DNA of 64,000 bases from Dorea_A sp016295505 (GCF_039832105.1 NZ_JBDOHS010000007.1:62001-126000); one strand, 5' to 3'; shown: positions 49,737 to 59,372, counted from the stretch's first letter. Made by a program: numbers and translations. Notes: generated from the sequence alone by a model not told the origin.

Positions 49737-52016
49737 TTATCCTCTGTAATAGTTGATCAGACATCCTTTTAAGATAATCTCTCTCTCTGCATCCGTCATA
49801 TCGCCAAGTTTTAATGTGATTTCTTTCAGTTCCTCTCCAACCACATATGCTTTGATCTCGGATGCTTTCGCTTCCACTGCTTTTCTGATCTCAGGCACAA
49901 GGATATAGTCTCCGTTTTTAAAACTCAGATGCTCATGATCTTCCTCTGTAATAAATGGAAGCATTCCCCAGTTGATCAGATTAGAGCGATATCTTTTTGT
50001 TGCATATTCATTGGCAATATTCGCCCATCCGCCAAGCACCTTCTGACAGGAGGCCGCCTGCTCTCTTGCGGAACCATCACCTGGTTTTACAGCAAAAATT
50101 GTACTTCCGATTCCCAGATTACCCTTTCCGATCTCCGGATAAGCCGCATTTACCTTTGTCATAACCGGCTTCAGCTCTTCCAGAACTTCCAGCGGACACT
50201 GCCCTGCTTCAATTGCTTTTTCCGCTTTCTGAACCTCTTTTGCACGTCCCACATATGCCGGATCTTTTCTGGACAATGCGAATTCTGCCAGTCCCAAAGG
50301 ATTGGAGCGATAAGAAGATGTCTCTCCGGAAGGAATCAATTCATCCGTTGTCGTTACCGGATCGTGAATCTCAGATACGACTTTCAGAAGCAGGTTCTCT
50401 GCCAGCGCCGGCATTGCCGGCCAGTCCTTGATATTCGGACCAAATTTGATCTCAACAGACGGATCAGCCACACCCTTACTGTCAAACACACGGTTAGCAT
50501 AGATATTCTTATCAAAATGATATTTGCGTCCTTTATATTCTACATCCATTGCTGTTGCAGGTGTGAGGAAGCCCTTATTTGCAGCAGTTGCTGCAATAGA
50601 ACGTGCATCCATAAGTGCAACAGATGCAATCTGCCCGCTCTGCAGCTTGGAACCTTCACGGTTCGGGAAGTTACGTGTAGAATGGCGAATAGAGAAAGCA
50701 TTGTTGGCCGGTGTATCTCCTGCCCCGAAGCAAGGTCCACAGAATGCAGTTTTCACGATTGTTCCTGCTTCCATCAGATCCGCAACCGCTCCGTTCTTCA
50801 CCAGTTCCATATAAACCGGTGTACTTGCCGGATATACACTGAATGTAAATTCATCAGAGCCAATATAGTGTCCCATAATAATATCTGCAGCCGCGCAGAT
50901 ATTCTCAAATCCACCACCGGCACAGCCTGCAATAATTCCCTGATCCACATATAATTTTCCATTTACAATCTTACTCTGCAGGGAATAATCAACTGCTCCA
51001 TCCAGACTTACCAGCGCTTTCTGCTCTACATCATGAAGAATATCCTCCAGGTTTGCATTTACCTCGTCAATGGTATATACATTAGACGGATGGAACGGCA
51101 TCGCGATCATCGGCCTGATCTCACTTAAGTTGACATATACCATACCATCATAATAAGTAACTGCTCCAGGATTCAGTTCTTTATAATCTTCTGCTCTTCC
51201 ATGAATCTCGTAGAATTCCTGAATCTTCTCGTCTGTTTTCCAGATAGAAGACAAACAGGTGGTCTCTGTTGTCATAACATCAATGCCAATACGGAAGTCC
51301 GCACTCAGTTTACCAACACCCGGACCGACAAATTCCATAACCTTATTATTCACATAACCGTTTTTAAACGTTGCCCCGATAATTGCAAGTGCGACATCCT
51401 GAGGGCCGACGCCCTTCATCGGTTCGCCGTCAAGGTAGATTCCCACTACCCCCGGCATCTTGATATCATATGTCTTATTCAACAGCTGTTTTACAAGCTC
51501 CGGACCGCCTTCGCCCATCGCCATTGTGCCAAGTGCACCATAACGGGTATGACTGTCAGAACCCAGAATCATCTTGCCGCCTCCCGCAAGCATCTCGCGT
51601 GCAAACTGATGAATGACTGCCTGGTGCGGAGGAACATAGATTCCGCCATATTTTTTCGCACAGGTAAGACCAAACATGTGATCATCTTCATTAATGGTTC
51701 CGCCAACCGCGCACAGAGAATTGTGACAGTTTGTCAGCACGTATGGAATTGGAAATTTCTCTAATCCTGATGCTCTCGCTGTCTGGATAATCCCTACAAA
51801 TGTAATATCGTGAGAGGTCAGTTTGTCAAACTTAATCTGTAATCTTTCCATATTGCCGGAAGTATTATGGTCCGCCAGAATATGATATGCCATCGTATTC
51901 CTCGCAGCTTCCTCCTGTGACACTTCTTTTCCTGTTTTCGCAGCAACCTCCTGCGGACATTCGACAATTTCTGTTCCATTCAGCAGATAGACTCCCTTGT
52001 CGTATAATTTCACCAT
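49737..52016 (-). CDS. Aconitase-family hydratase (aconitate hydratase)
   Basis: A 759-residue [4Fe-4S] hydro-lyase of the aconitase superfamily, acting on citrate/isocitrate or a related hydroxy-acid. LGSDSHTRYGALGTMAMGEGG, FCGPCFGAGDTPANNAFSIRHSTRNFPNREGS and GGGFENICAAADI are characteristic; the FCGPC and TNCHNSLC cysteines are candidates for the cluster. The C-terminal swivel domain is present, so this is a one-chain enzyme. ATG 52016 is 13 bp after the PucR/CdaR-type regulator gene. No citrate synthase or isocitrate dehydrogenase is beside it, so the exact substrate is open. Confidence 0.85.
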   Translation of the reverse strand: MVKLYDKGVYLLNGTEIVECPQEVAAKTGKEVSQEEAARNTMAYHILADHNTSGNMERLQIKFDKLTSHDITFVGIIQTARASGLEKFPIPYVLTNCHNSLCAVGGTINEDDHMFGLTCAKKYGGIYVPPHQAVIHQFAREMLAGGGKMILGSDSHTRYGALGTMAMGEGGPELVKQLLNKTYDIKMPGVVGIYLDGEPMKGVGPQDVALAIIGATFKNGYVNNKVMEFVGPGVGKLSADFRIGIDVMTTETTCLSSIWKTDEKIQEFYEIHGRAEDYKELNPGAVTYYDGMVYVNLSEIRPMIAMPFHPSNVYTIDEVNANLEDILHDVEQKALVSLDGAVDYSLQSKIVNGKLYVDQGIIAGCAGGGFENICAAADIIMGHYIGSDEFTFSVYPASTPVYMELVKNGAVADLMEAGTIVKTAFCGPCFGAGDTPANNAFSIRHSTRNFPNREGSKLQSGQIASVALMDARSIAATAANKGFLTPATAMDVEYKGRKYHFDKNIYANRVFDSKGVADPSVEIKFGPNIKDWPAMPALAENLLLKVVSEIHDPVTTTDELIPSGETSSYRSNPLGLAEFALSRKDPAYVGRAKEVQKAEKAIEAGQCPLEVLEELKPVMTKVNAAYPEIGKGNLGIGSTIFAVKPGDGSAREQAASCQKVLGGWANIANEYATKRYRSNLINWGMLPFITEEDHEHLSFKNGDYILVPEIRKAVEAKASEIKAYVVGEELKEITLKLGDMTDAEREIILKGCLINYYRG

Positions 52017-52029
52017 GTCTTGTCTCCTC

Positions 52030-53115
52030 CTAATCTTTCATATACTTCATGTGATCTGCCACCATCATGGCTATCTTAAATGTCAATGCATCTTCAAACA
52101 CTCTGACATCTAATCCCGTTTTTTTCTGAATCTTTTCCAGCCTGTATACCAGTGTATTCCGATGGACATATAATCTTCTTGCCGTCTCAGATATGTTCAG
52201 ATTGTTGTCAAAAAAAGTATATACTGTTGTCAGTTCTTCCTCTTCAAAATGATTCACTTCTCCGCCTTCAAATACTTCTTTCAGGAACATTTCACAAAGT
52301 GAAGACGGAAGCTGATGTATCAGTCTTCCGATTCCCAGTTCATTATATGCCAGAATCTTCTTCTCTGTATAAAATACTCTTCCTACTTCAAGCGCCATAT
52401 CCGCTTCTTTATAAGATTTGGATACATCTTTCAGCTCATCAACAATCGTGCCAAAAGCAACTCTGACGCTTACCATTGCTTCTGCATTCAAGGTATCCAC
52501 AAGTTCTCTTGCCATCTGATGCAGCTGCGGGTATCCATCTGTTGGCTGAAGCGATTTCACGATAATCGTATGTCCTTCATCAACAGCCGTAACAAAATCC
52601 TTTGTTCCGACCGCATATAATCCTTTTAACGTTTCCAGAACCAGACTGTCTTCCTCATTCTTAGGCTCCACTACAAATACCGTTCTTCTTGTCTCCACCG
52701 GAACCTTCATTTTTTTGGCCTGATTATAAATGTCAACCAGCAGCAGATTGTCCAACAGCAGATTCTGAATAAACCGATTCTTATCCATTCTTTCCTTATA
52801 CGCGAACAGAAGATTCTTGATCTGACTGGCCCCCATTCTTCCTGCCATCTGTGTCTGCGCACCAGCTCCTTTCAGTCCCAGTACATAGACCAGTTCATCG
52901 TCATCATAGACCAGAAACATTCCCAGATCTTCCCGAATCAGTTCATCGATCGTTCCGGCTTTCTCCCAGGCTTCGGCCGCGTTGCTGCTGTACTCCGTCA
53001 TCTTTTCATTGGTCATGACCACACAGATCCCTTCTGCATCCCAGACCGCGCACTCACATCCAGCGATATTCTTGATATCCTGCAGCGCCTTATGCAATAT
53101 TTGATTCGATAACAC
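52030..53115 (-). CDS. PucR/CdaR-type transcriptional regulator
   Basis: A 361-residue regulator with an N-terminal sugar-diacid-recognition-like domain (SNQILHKALQDIKNIAGCECAVWDAEG), a GGDEF-like middle region and the C-terminal PucR-type HTH (VYTFFDNNLNISETARRLYVHRNTLVYRLEKIQKKTGLDVR). The start is GTG 53115, six bases after AGGAGG. Such proteins respond to organic acids, and this one directly precedes the aconitase-family gene in the same operon. That makes control of hydroxy-acid or citrate metabolism likely. Confidence 0.87.
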   Translation of the reverse strand: MLSNQILHKALQDIKNIAGCECAVWDAEGICVVMTNEKMTEYSSNAAEAWEKAGTIDELIREDLGMFLVYDDDELVYVLGLKGAGAQTQMAGRMGASQIKNLLFAYKERMDKNRFIQNLLLDNLLLVDIYNQAKKMKVPVETRRTVFVVEPKNEEDSLVLETLKGLYAVGTKDFVTAVDEGHTIIVKSLQPTDGYPQLHQMARELVDTLNAEAMVSVRVAFGTIVDELKDVSKSYKEADMALEVGRVFYTEKKILAYNELGIGRLIHQLPSSLCEMFLKEVFEGGEVNHFEEEELTTVYTFFDNNLNISETARRLYVHRNTLVYRLEKIQKKTGLDVRVFEDALTFKIAMMVADHMKYMKD

Positions 53116-53259
53116 GTCCCAACCTCCTGTTCTTTATATCGCATTCCACAATTTTTACGAATGCTATGCATACATTATACCAGATAAAATATATACGACA
53201 AGAAAAAATTGCCAGCCTGATTTCCTGCATTTTCGGAATCTGTTTCCGTCTATACACCG

Positions 53260-53288
53260 AAAAGGCCAGACGCATCTGCGTCTGGCCT
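53260..53288 (-). terminator. Terminator of msmK
   Basis: Stem AGGCCAGACGCA / TGCGTCTGGCCT with almost no loop, followed on the minus strand by TTTT. Confidence 0.85.
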
Positions 53289-53301
53289 CATTGCATATAT
53301 C

Positions 53302-54414
53302 TTAGTTTGTAATTGTAAGTTCTGTCTCTTTGTCAAATACATGAATCTTTTCAGCATCCAGTGCAAACTTAACAGTATCACCTGTTCTTGCAGTTGTTCT
53401 AGGATCAACTCTTGCTGTCATGCTGGATCCTTCATAATCAAAGTATAAGAATACTTCTGCACCAAGCATCTCGTATACACGGATCTTAGCTTCGATTACA
53501 GTATTCGGAGAAGCCTCGATGAACATCTGCTCATCATGTACATCTTCCGGACGAATTCCAAGTACAACCGTTTTTCCTGCATATCCGCCATCAATCAGCT
53601 TCTTAGCTTTTGCAGGTGGAAGCTCGATCTCTGAAGGTCCTGCTACCAGGTATACCTTGTCGCCAACAACCTTACATGTTGCATCTACGAAGTTCATCTG
53701 CGGAGATCCGATGAATCCTGCAACGAACAGGTTACACGGACGATCATACAGTGTCTGAGGTGTATCTACCTGCTGAACAACACCGGCATTCATAACTACG
53801 ATTCTGGTTCCCAGTGTCATAGCTTCTGTCTGGTCATGTGTAACGTAGATAATAGTTGTACCTAATCTCTGATGTAATCTGGAGATCTCAACACGCATCT
53901 GTCCACGAAGTTTTGCATCCAGGTTTGAAAGAGGCTCATCCATAAGGAATACCTTAGGATTACGTACGATAGCACGTCCCATAGCAACACGCTGTCTCTG
54001 TCCACCTGACAAAGCCTTCGGTTTACGATCCAACAGTGGTTCCAGATCCAGGATCTTAGCAGCTTCACGAACCATCTTGTCGATCTCATCCTTTGGTACT
54101 TTTCTTAACTTCAGACCAAATGCCATGTTATCGTATACTGTCATATGTGGATACAGAGCGTAGTTCTGGAATACCATTGCGATATCTCTGTCTTTTGGTT
54201 CTACATCATTTACAACTTTATCGCCGATCTTCAGTTCACCGGAAGAAATCTCTTCCAGACCTGCAACCATACGAAGTGTTGTAGATTTTCCACATCCTGA
54301 TGGTCCTACGAAGATGATAAATTCTTTATCTTCAATTTCAAGGTTGAAATCTTTAACTGCTTCAAATCCATTTGGATATGTTTTGTTAATGTGCTTCAGT
54401 GATAAACTTGCCAT
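53302..54414 (-). CDS. msmK: Sugar ABC transporter ATP-binding protein (MsmK/UgpC type)
   Basis: A 370-residue ATPase of CUT1-family sugar importers. Walker A is GPSGCGKSTTLRMVAGLE, the Q-loop MVFQNYALYPHM, the signature LSGGQRQRVAMGRAI, Walker B VFLMDEPLSNLDAKLR, and the H-loop IYVTHDQTEAMTL. Residues ~240-370 are the regulatory OB (TOBE) domain. No permease or binding-protein gene is beside it, so it is likely a shared ATPase serving several sugar importers, as MsmX/MsmK do in other Firmicutes. RBS AGGAGG precedes ATG 54414. Confidence 0.92.
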   Translation of the reverse strand: MASLSLKHINKTYPNGFEAVKDFNLEIEDKEFIIFVGPSGCGKSTTLRMVAGLEEISSGELKIGDKVVNDVEPKDRDIAMVFQNYALYPHMTVYDNMAFGLKLRKVPKDEIDKMVREAAKILDLEPLLDRKPKALSGGQRQRVAMGRAIVRNPKVFLMDEPLSNLDAKLRGQMRVEISRLHQRLGTTIIYVTHDQTEAMTLGTRIVVMNAGVVQQVDTPQTLYDRPCNLFVAGFIGSPQMNFVDATCKVVGDKVYLVAGPSEIELPPAKAKKLIDGGYAGKTVVLGIRPEDVHDEQMFIEASPNTVIEAKIRVYEMLGAEVFLYFDYEGSSMTARVDPRTTARTGDTVKFALDAEKIHVFDKETELTITN

Positions 54415-54484
54415 TGTTCCTGTTCCTCCTGATATAAAAAATTACGTATTAACGCTGTCTGTTTCGTTCTGTTATACAGTATAT

Positions 54485-54528
54485 AAAAAAAGTTCAACCG
54501 GGGGTATGCCCAAGTTGAACAATTTTTT
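54485..54528 (-). terminator. Terminator of rsmI
   Basis: GTTCAAC / GTTGAAC with an inner GGG/CCC pairing, T-rich on both strands. It lies 50 bp past the rsmI stop and 70 bp ahead of msmK, so it insulates the two. Confidence 0.8.
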
Positions 54529-54576
54529 TTCAAATTTCTATACAAGTTGACCAAGACACTCTTGCGTGAACCAGCA

Positions 54577-55440
54577 CTACTCCTCTAGCAGTGCCTGATA
54601 GATATCCCTTTTTCCTACCCCCCGGTCCTTCGCCACCTGCTTCATTGCCGTCTTTTTATCCATTCCCTGGCTCATATAATGCTCCATATGTGCGGGAATG
54701 CTCAACTCTTCCCATCCGGCCTTTTCTTCCCTGCGAATCGCTTCTCTGCTTTTTCCTTCTATAACCATCACGCATTCCCCTTTCGGCTCCTGCGTCTCAT
54801 AATAGGCACACGCTTCTTCTATTGTTGTGGCATATACCGTTTCGTGCTTCTTGGTCAGTTCTCTGCAGATACTGATCCTGCGATCTCCGAGAACTTCTCT
54901 CAAAAGCAGAAGCGTTTTTCTGAGACGATGCGGTGCCTCATAGATCACCATCGTTCTTGTCTCATTTTTCAATTCATCAAGAATCGTCTGCCGTTCCTTT
55001 TTATCAGTCGGAAGAAATGCCTCAAATGCAAATCTCCTGGTAGGAAGACCGGATATCGTAAGCGCAGTCACGCAGGCACATGCTCCAGGTACTGCTGTCA
55101 CCGGCACGCCCGCCTCCTGGCACATACTCACCAGTTCCTCTCCCGGATCAGAGATTCCCGGCATGCCGGCATCTGTAATCAGTGCAATATCCTGTCCATC
55201 CAGCAGTCGCTCTACCAGCTTATGCCCTTTTTCAATCTTATTGTATTCGTGATAACTGGTCATCGGCGTCTTGATTTCAAAATGATTCAGCAGCTTAATG
55301 CTGTTGCGTGTATCTTCCGCTGCGATCAGATCCACTTCCTTTAATATCCGAACTGCACGAAACGTCATATCTTCCAGATTCCCGATTGGTGTCGCGCATA
55401 AATATAATGTACCCGTCGTAACATTTCTTCTTATCTGCAT
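54577..55440 (-). CDS. rsmI: 16S rRNA (cytidine(1402)-2'-O)-methyltransferase
   Basis: A 287-residue SAM-dependent tetrapyrrole-methylase-fold enzyme modifying C1402 of 16S rRNA. GTLYLCATPIGNLEDMTFRAV, IAAEDTRN, ALITDAGMPGISDPGEELV and VPGACACVTALTISGLPTRRFAFEAFLP are the family signatures. The start ATG 55440 overlaps the stop of the Rpn remnant by ten bases and has no good RBS. Its native start region has probably been disturbed by that insertion, or translation is coupled to it. Confidence 0.94.
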   Translation of the reverse strand: MQIRRNVTTGTLYLCATPIGNLEDMTFRAVRILKEVDLIAAEDTRNSIKLLNHFEIKTPMTSYHEYNKIEKGHKLVERLLDGQDIALITDAGMPGISDPGEELVSMCQEAGVPVTAVPGACACVTALTISGLPTRRFAFEAFLPTDKKERQTILDELKNETRTMVIYEAPHRLRKTLLLLREVLGDRRISICRELTKKHETVYATTIEEACAYYETQEPKGECVMVIEGKSREAIRREEKAGWEELSIPAHMEHYMSQGMDKKTAMKQVAKDRGVGKRDIYQALLEE

Positions 55441-55943
55441 CTGTTCTTTATAAACTCCCTGTATATTTTCTCTTCATCATATTCCGGTGCATACTTATCT
55501 GCAATCCTGCAAACACTTTCAATGTAAGAAACATCTTCTTCCAACGCCTCTGCGATCCGATCTATCTGCTGCCCTTTCTGAAGTTTTTTGCAGATCAGAG
55601 AAAGTTTTCCACGCAATACACCTTCTTCTCTTCCTTCTTCTCTTCCCTCTTCTCTTCCCTCTTCCCAGATCATTTCCCCAAGTATTGTCATCCTGAATGC
55701 CTCCTTTACATCCTCTAATTCTTCTCGTTTCAAAAATTTTACTGCAAATGCATATATCACTGCACGAAATTTTTCAATTTCTTCTTTTGATATATTATCT
55801 TCTGCTTCCGCGTCTCTCAAAATCTGGCACACACGAAGTATTCGTTCTTTTTCCGAGGAACTTCCAGACATCAGTGGAGATAAAATCACCTGCACCAAAT
55901 CCTTTTTCTCAACAATCTCGCCTCTTTGTTTTTTCTGGAATTA
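55431..55943 (-). pseudogene. Rpn-family nuclease remnant, C-terminal part only
   Basis: An open frame of ~170 codons with no ATG: KKDLVQVILSPLMSGSSSEK, IYAFAVKFLKREELEDVKEAF, three copies of GREE, and a C-terminal helical tail (RIAEALEEDVSYIESVCRIA). This is the C-terminal layout of Rpn/YhgA-type proteins. Upstream a second frame reads LIPEKTKRRDC and stops, so a frameshift is likely, and the nuclease domain is missing. A TTG at 55898 or GTG at 55895 could give a 155-residue product, but no RBS is seen. It interrupts the usual trmN6-rsmI adjacency. Confidence 0.65.
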
Positions 55944-56110
55944 ATTCCGAATCGGAACGATTATTTTTAGATACTGTAATTCCTGAGCATATGATTCCAG
56001 AAAGGAATACAGAGAAATTATAACATGGCGATAGCTTCTTATATACCGGCTATCTGTGTAACGTATAATAACAAAATGAACAGGCACAGTCAAGCACTGT
56101 CTATGGAAGT

Positions 56111-56147
56111 ACAACATTTCAGAAGAAAAGCCCTACTGAAATGTTGT
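56111..56147 (-). repeat. Inverted duplication at the end of trmN6
   Basis: ACAACATTTCAG (56111-56122) is the exact complement of the final trmN6 codons (56136-56147), giving a 12-bp stem over the stop codon. There is no T-run. It may be a weak terminator or a scar at the edge of the inserted Rpn remnant. Confidence 0.5.
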
Positions 56148-56903
56148 ATACATCTTCAATAATTCTTCTGTATAGGTTCCGTCTTTGCGGTACACGATCA
56201 GCGGTGGTTCCACCTGCATTCTCGGATTGCCGCCTTTCATCCCCTCGATCAGAACCATGTTGGGTTCTTTATCCACATAGGGATACACAAGCCGCATGCG
56301 CTTCGGCTCAATTCCGTATGCACACATCTTCGCCATAATCTCCGGCAGACGGAACGGACGGTGTACCATGTAGAATCTCCCTTTTACTTTCAGTATCTTC
56401 GCGCTTTCTCTTAAGATATCATCTAATGTACACAGTACCTCATGCCGGGCAATATACAGAGCTTCATTCTGATTCTTCAATCCATGGTCTCCGATCATAT
56501 ACGGCGGATTTGTCGTAATGACCTCAAAAGAGGCCGCTCCGAATATAGAGGCTGCCTCTTTAATATCTCCCATAACGATATCGATCTTATCGTCCAGTTC
56601 ATTATAGCTTACGCTTCTTCTTGCCATCTTCGCGCTTTCTTCCTGAATTTCCAGTCCTGTATAATGCAGACCCGGATTTTTCGCCTCAAGAAGAATCGGA
56701 AGAATTCCCGTCCCGGTGCCCAGATCCAGCGCTTTTTCACTCTTTTTTACTTTTGCAAATGAAGACAGCAGCACAGCATCCATACCAAAACAGAATCTCC
56801 CCGGACTTTGAATAATCTCATATCCTTTGATCTGCAGATCATCCAGACGTTCTTCTTCTTTCAGGTATATTTTTCTGTCTCTTCCGGACGTTCTATTCAT
56901 CAT
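56133..56903 (-). CDS. tRNA1(Val) (adenine(37)-N6)-methyltransferase-like protein
   Basis: A 256-residue class I SAM methyltransferase. ALDLGTGTGILPILLEAK is the SAM motif and ITTNPPYMIGD the NPPY motif for N6-adenine methylation. The protein matches the TrmN6/YfiC/YabB family that commonly precedes rsmI in Firmicutes. The start (ATG 56903 or 56900) overlaps the ricT end by 11 bases, so translation is coupled. The C-terminus falls within an inverted repeat. Confidence 0.88.
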   Translation of the reverse strand: MMNRTSGRDRKIYLKEEERLDDLQIKGYEIIQSPGRFCFGMDAVLLSSFAKVKKSEKALDLGTGTGILPILLEAKNPGLHYTGLEIQEESAKMARRSVSYNELDDKIDIVMGDIKEAASIFGAASFEVITTNPPYMIGDHGLKNQNEALYIARHEVLCTLDDILRESAKILKVKGRFYMVHRPFRLPEIMAKMCAYGIEPKRMRLVYPYVDKEPNMVLIEGMKGGNPRMQVEPPLIVYRKDGTYTEELLKMYTTFQ

Positions 56904-57804
56904 CTAATTTTGACGCTCCATTCTTCTCCTCTAACGCCTTCAGTTCCTTGAGCTCTTCTTTTGTCAGTTTTACATCTTTTTTCTTTCTTCTGGACTTGAA
57001 TTTAAGTTCAGAGGCCTTATATTCGCGGATTTCCTTTTCATCATTATCCAGCGTCACAATAACTTTGACCAGCTGACGCAGAACATTGACCGAATGAACA
57101 TCCCCCTTAAGCCCTTCCGGAGTTGTTACATGATCACCAGTCGTCGGCAGATGACTGTTCAGTTCTTCATACGTCTCTTCCTCATTCGTCAGACAGCACA
57201 TCAGTCTTCCGCATACACCTGATATCTTCGTCGGATTCAGAGACAGATTCTGTTCCTTGGCCATCTTGATCGATACCGGCGCAAATTCTGACAGATACGT
57301 ATGGCAGCACAATGGGCGCCCGCAGATTCCGATTCCTCCACGGATCTTTGTCTCATCACGTACTCCGATCTGACGAAGTTCAATTCTGGTACGGAATACG
57401 CTCGCAAGATCCTTTACCAATTCACGGAAATCAATTCTTCCATCTGCCGTAAAGTAAAACAATACTTTATTATTGTCAAATGTATATTCTGCATCGATCA
57501 GTTTCATCTCCAGACCATGCTTGTGAATCTTTTCCAGACAGATCTTAAATGCTTCTTTCTCTTTTTCCCTGTTTTTTTCTTCCTTTTTCTCATCCTCTGC
57601 CGTAGCGATCCGGATGACTGATTTGAGCGGCGGTGTAATCCGTTCATCTTCCACATCCTTCGGTCCTGTAACAACAGAACCATATTCCACGCCTCTTGCA
57701 GTCTCTACGATTACTTTATCACCTGTCTTAATGTCCAGCTTTCCCGGAGCAAAGAAATAGATCTTGCCCGCAGGTCTGAATCTCACACCTATTACTCTTG
57801 TCAT
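56893..57804 (-). CDS. ricT: PSP1-domain regulatory protein RicT (YaaT)
   Basis: A 303-residue PSP1-domain protein. VIGVRFRPAGKIYFFAPGKLDIK at the N-terminus and, in the centre, the cysteine set GICGRPLCCHTYL...SGVCGRLMCCLTNEEETY are diagnostic. In Bacillus the RicA-RicF-RicT complex carries [4Fe-4S] clusters and promotes RNA processing, competence and sporulation. The C-terminal ~60 residues are Lys/Glu-rich. The gene is between holB (4 bp gap) and trmN6 (overlap), as in Bacillus. Confidence 0.92.
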   Translation of the reverse strand: MTRVIGVRFRPAGKIYFFAPGKLDIKTGDKVIVETARGVEYGSVVTGPKDVEDERITPPLKSVIRIATAEDEKKEEKNREKEKEAFKICLEKIHKHGLEMKLIDAEYTFDNNKVLFYFTADGRIDFRELVKDLASVFRTRIELRQIGVRDETKIRGGIGICGRPLCCHTYLSEFAPVSIKMAKEQNLSLNPTKISGVCGRLMCCLTNEEETYEELNSHLPTTGDHVTTPEGLKGDVHSVNVLRQLVKVIVTLDNDEKEIREYKASELKFKSRRKKKDVKLTKEELKELKALEEKNGASKLDDE

Positions 57805-57808
57805 ATGA

Positions 57809-58798
57809 TTAATTCTCCTTTATCGTCAGGAACAGAAGCTCCATAACCAGGTCAAAGTTTACATTGGCCCTTAACCTGCTCTTTGCATTCTCAAGGCTCT
57901 TAAGGATCAGTTCAATTCCCTCATAGGAGCTCTTTCTTGCCTGTTCTTTAATATAAGTCATCTGGTCTTTAAACACGACTTTATCGACATCTTTTGTTGC
58001 TTTATATAACAGGACATCCCGATACCAGATCATAATGATATCCAGATAATCCACAATTTCTAATTTATACACTGTGATATTCTTTACGGCACTTACGATC
58101 TCACTCAATTCCATCTCATGAATATATTTCAGCAGCTGCACCGCTTCTTCTCTGATCTCATTGAAATGCTCGGAATTGGCAAGCATAATGGCACGTCCCA
58201 TATTTCCCTGCGCAAATGCAGTGCACACATCCGCTTTATAATCCGGGATCTGAAGGTTCTCCATCAGATATTTTTTGATCAGTGTGTCCTTGATATTGCG
58301 AAGTTTCAGCATAACACACCTGGAATTGATCGTCGCAAGAAGCGTCTCCGCATTCTCTGTAAGCAGGAGAAATACCGCATACTCCGGCGGTTCCTCGATC
58401 GTTTTTAACAGCGCATTCTGTGCCTGTGGTGTCATCAGGTCTGCCTGCGGAATAATGTATACTTTATACGGCCCCTGATACGGCTTGATATCTACGGTAT
58501 TATTCACCTGTGTACGAATATCATCTACACTGATACTGTTTGGCTTCTCATGCGTAACACGGATGATATCCGGATGATTGCCGCTCTCTGCCTGCTTGCA
58601 GGAATGGCACTGATTACAGGGATCCGGTCCGCCCTGTTCACACAAAAGTGTCATTGCAAACAGATTTGCAAGCAGTTTTTTTCCAGAACCTCTCTCACCA
58701 TTTAAAATATAGGCATGCGATACCTTGTCATTTAAAACTGCATTTCTGATATAATTAATTATGTCCTTGTGACCAACCACGTCTTTAAAGCTTCCCAT
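57809..58798 (-). CDS. holB: DNA polymerase III subunit delta'
   Basis: A 329-residue clamp-loader subunit. HAYILNGERGSGKKLLANLFA is the Walker-A-like loop, CNQCHSCKQ part of the zinc module, ALLKTIEEPPEYAVFLLL the conserved central helix, and TINSRC the sensor-like SRC motif. The start ATG 58798 overlaps the upstream kinase gene by 14 bases. It is part of the conserved decarboxylase-kinase-holB-ricT run. Confidence 0.92.
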   Translation of the reverse strand: MGSFKDVVGHKDIINYIRNAVLNDKVSHAYILNGERGSGKKLLANLFAMTLLCEQGGPDPCNQCHSCKQAESGNHPDIIRVTHEKPNSISVDDIRTQVNNTVDIKPYQGPYKVYIIPQADLMTPQAQNALLKTIEEPPEYAVFLLLTENAETLLATINSRCVMLKLRNIKDTLIKKYLMENLQIPDYKADVCTAFAQGNMGRAIMLANSEHFNEIREEAVQLLKYIHEMELSEIVSAVKNITVYKLEIVDYLDIIMIWYRDVLLYKATKDVDKVVFKDQMTYIKEQARKSSYEGIELILKSLENAKSRLRANVNFDLVMELLFLTIKEN

Positions 58799-59372
58799 GT
58801 TGTATCTCTCCTATGATCTCTTCTATACATCGTATCTTATCATCGTTGTTGTATCGTTTTGTAATTCCGGCTTCTCTCAGATGATCCTCTGAAAAATCCT
58901 GCTGATCTGCCAGGAATCTCCTGCAGACCTCTGCATATCCCGGGGTTTCCTGCTGCTGCTCTCTTTTTATCGCCCGGAGCAGTCTTTCTCCGTCTTCCAC
59001 CTCTATATATATCGGTATCAGATGCTCTTCCCCATAATACGCCTTTGTCTTACAGTATGACTCCAGAGTCCCGATCATCAGATAATCCGAATCGTCCAGA
59101 TTCATCTGTCCATCATCTATTGTAGCATATTTCCAGTCACCGTACACGGTATGATATGTACGAAGTTCAATAATCTTTCCTTCTCGCCGGAAATTCTCCA
59201 TCTCTTCATCAGATATGAAGAAATATTCCACCCCATTCTGTTCACCATCTCTTTTCGGTCTGGTTGTGTACAGTATCAGGGTTCCAAGCGTCGGCATCCT
59301 TTCAAGCAACTCTTTATATATGGTATCTTTTCCCGAAGAACTTTTTCCCATCATATAATATATCTTACCCAT
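58785..59372 (-). CDS. Guanylate-kinase-like nucleotide kinase
   Basis: A 195-residue P-loop kinase. MGKSSSGKDTIYKELLER is the Walker A loop; LILYTTRPKRDGEQNGVEYFFISDEEM is the GMP-binding signature of guanylate kinases. The C-terminal part (KREQQQETPGYAEVCRRFLADQQDF) has the LID-like region. In Bacillus this genomic slot, after the Lys/Arg-decarboxylase gene and before holB, is held by thymidylate kinase tmk. Here it is a guanylate-kinase-like protein, probably a second paralog. The start overlaps the decarboxylase end by eight bases. Confidence 0.82.
   Translation of the reverse strand: MGKIYYMMGKSSSGKDTIYKELLERMPTLGTLILYTTRPKRDGEQNGVEYFFISDEEMENFRREGKIIELRTYHTVYGDWKYATIDDGQMNLDDSDYLMIGTLESYCKTKAYYGEEHLIPIYIEVEDGERLLRAIKREQQQETPGYAEVCRRFLADQQDFSEDHLREAGITKRYNNDDKIRCIEEIIGEIQHGKL

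Noticed and set aside
53302..54414. msmK as part of a complete sugar ABC transporter locus.
   Set aside because: No permease or solute-binding protein gene is adjacent, and terminators isolate it on both sides.
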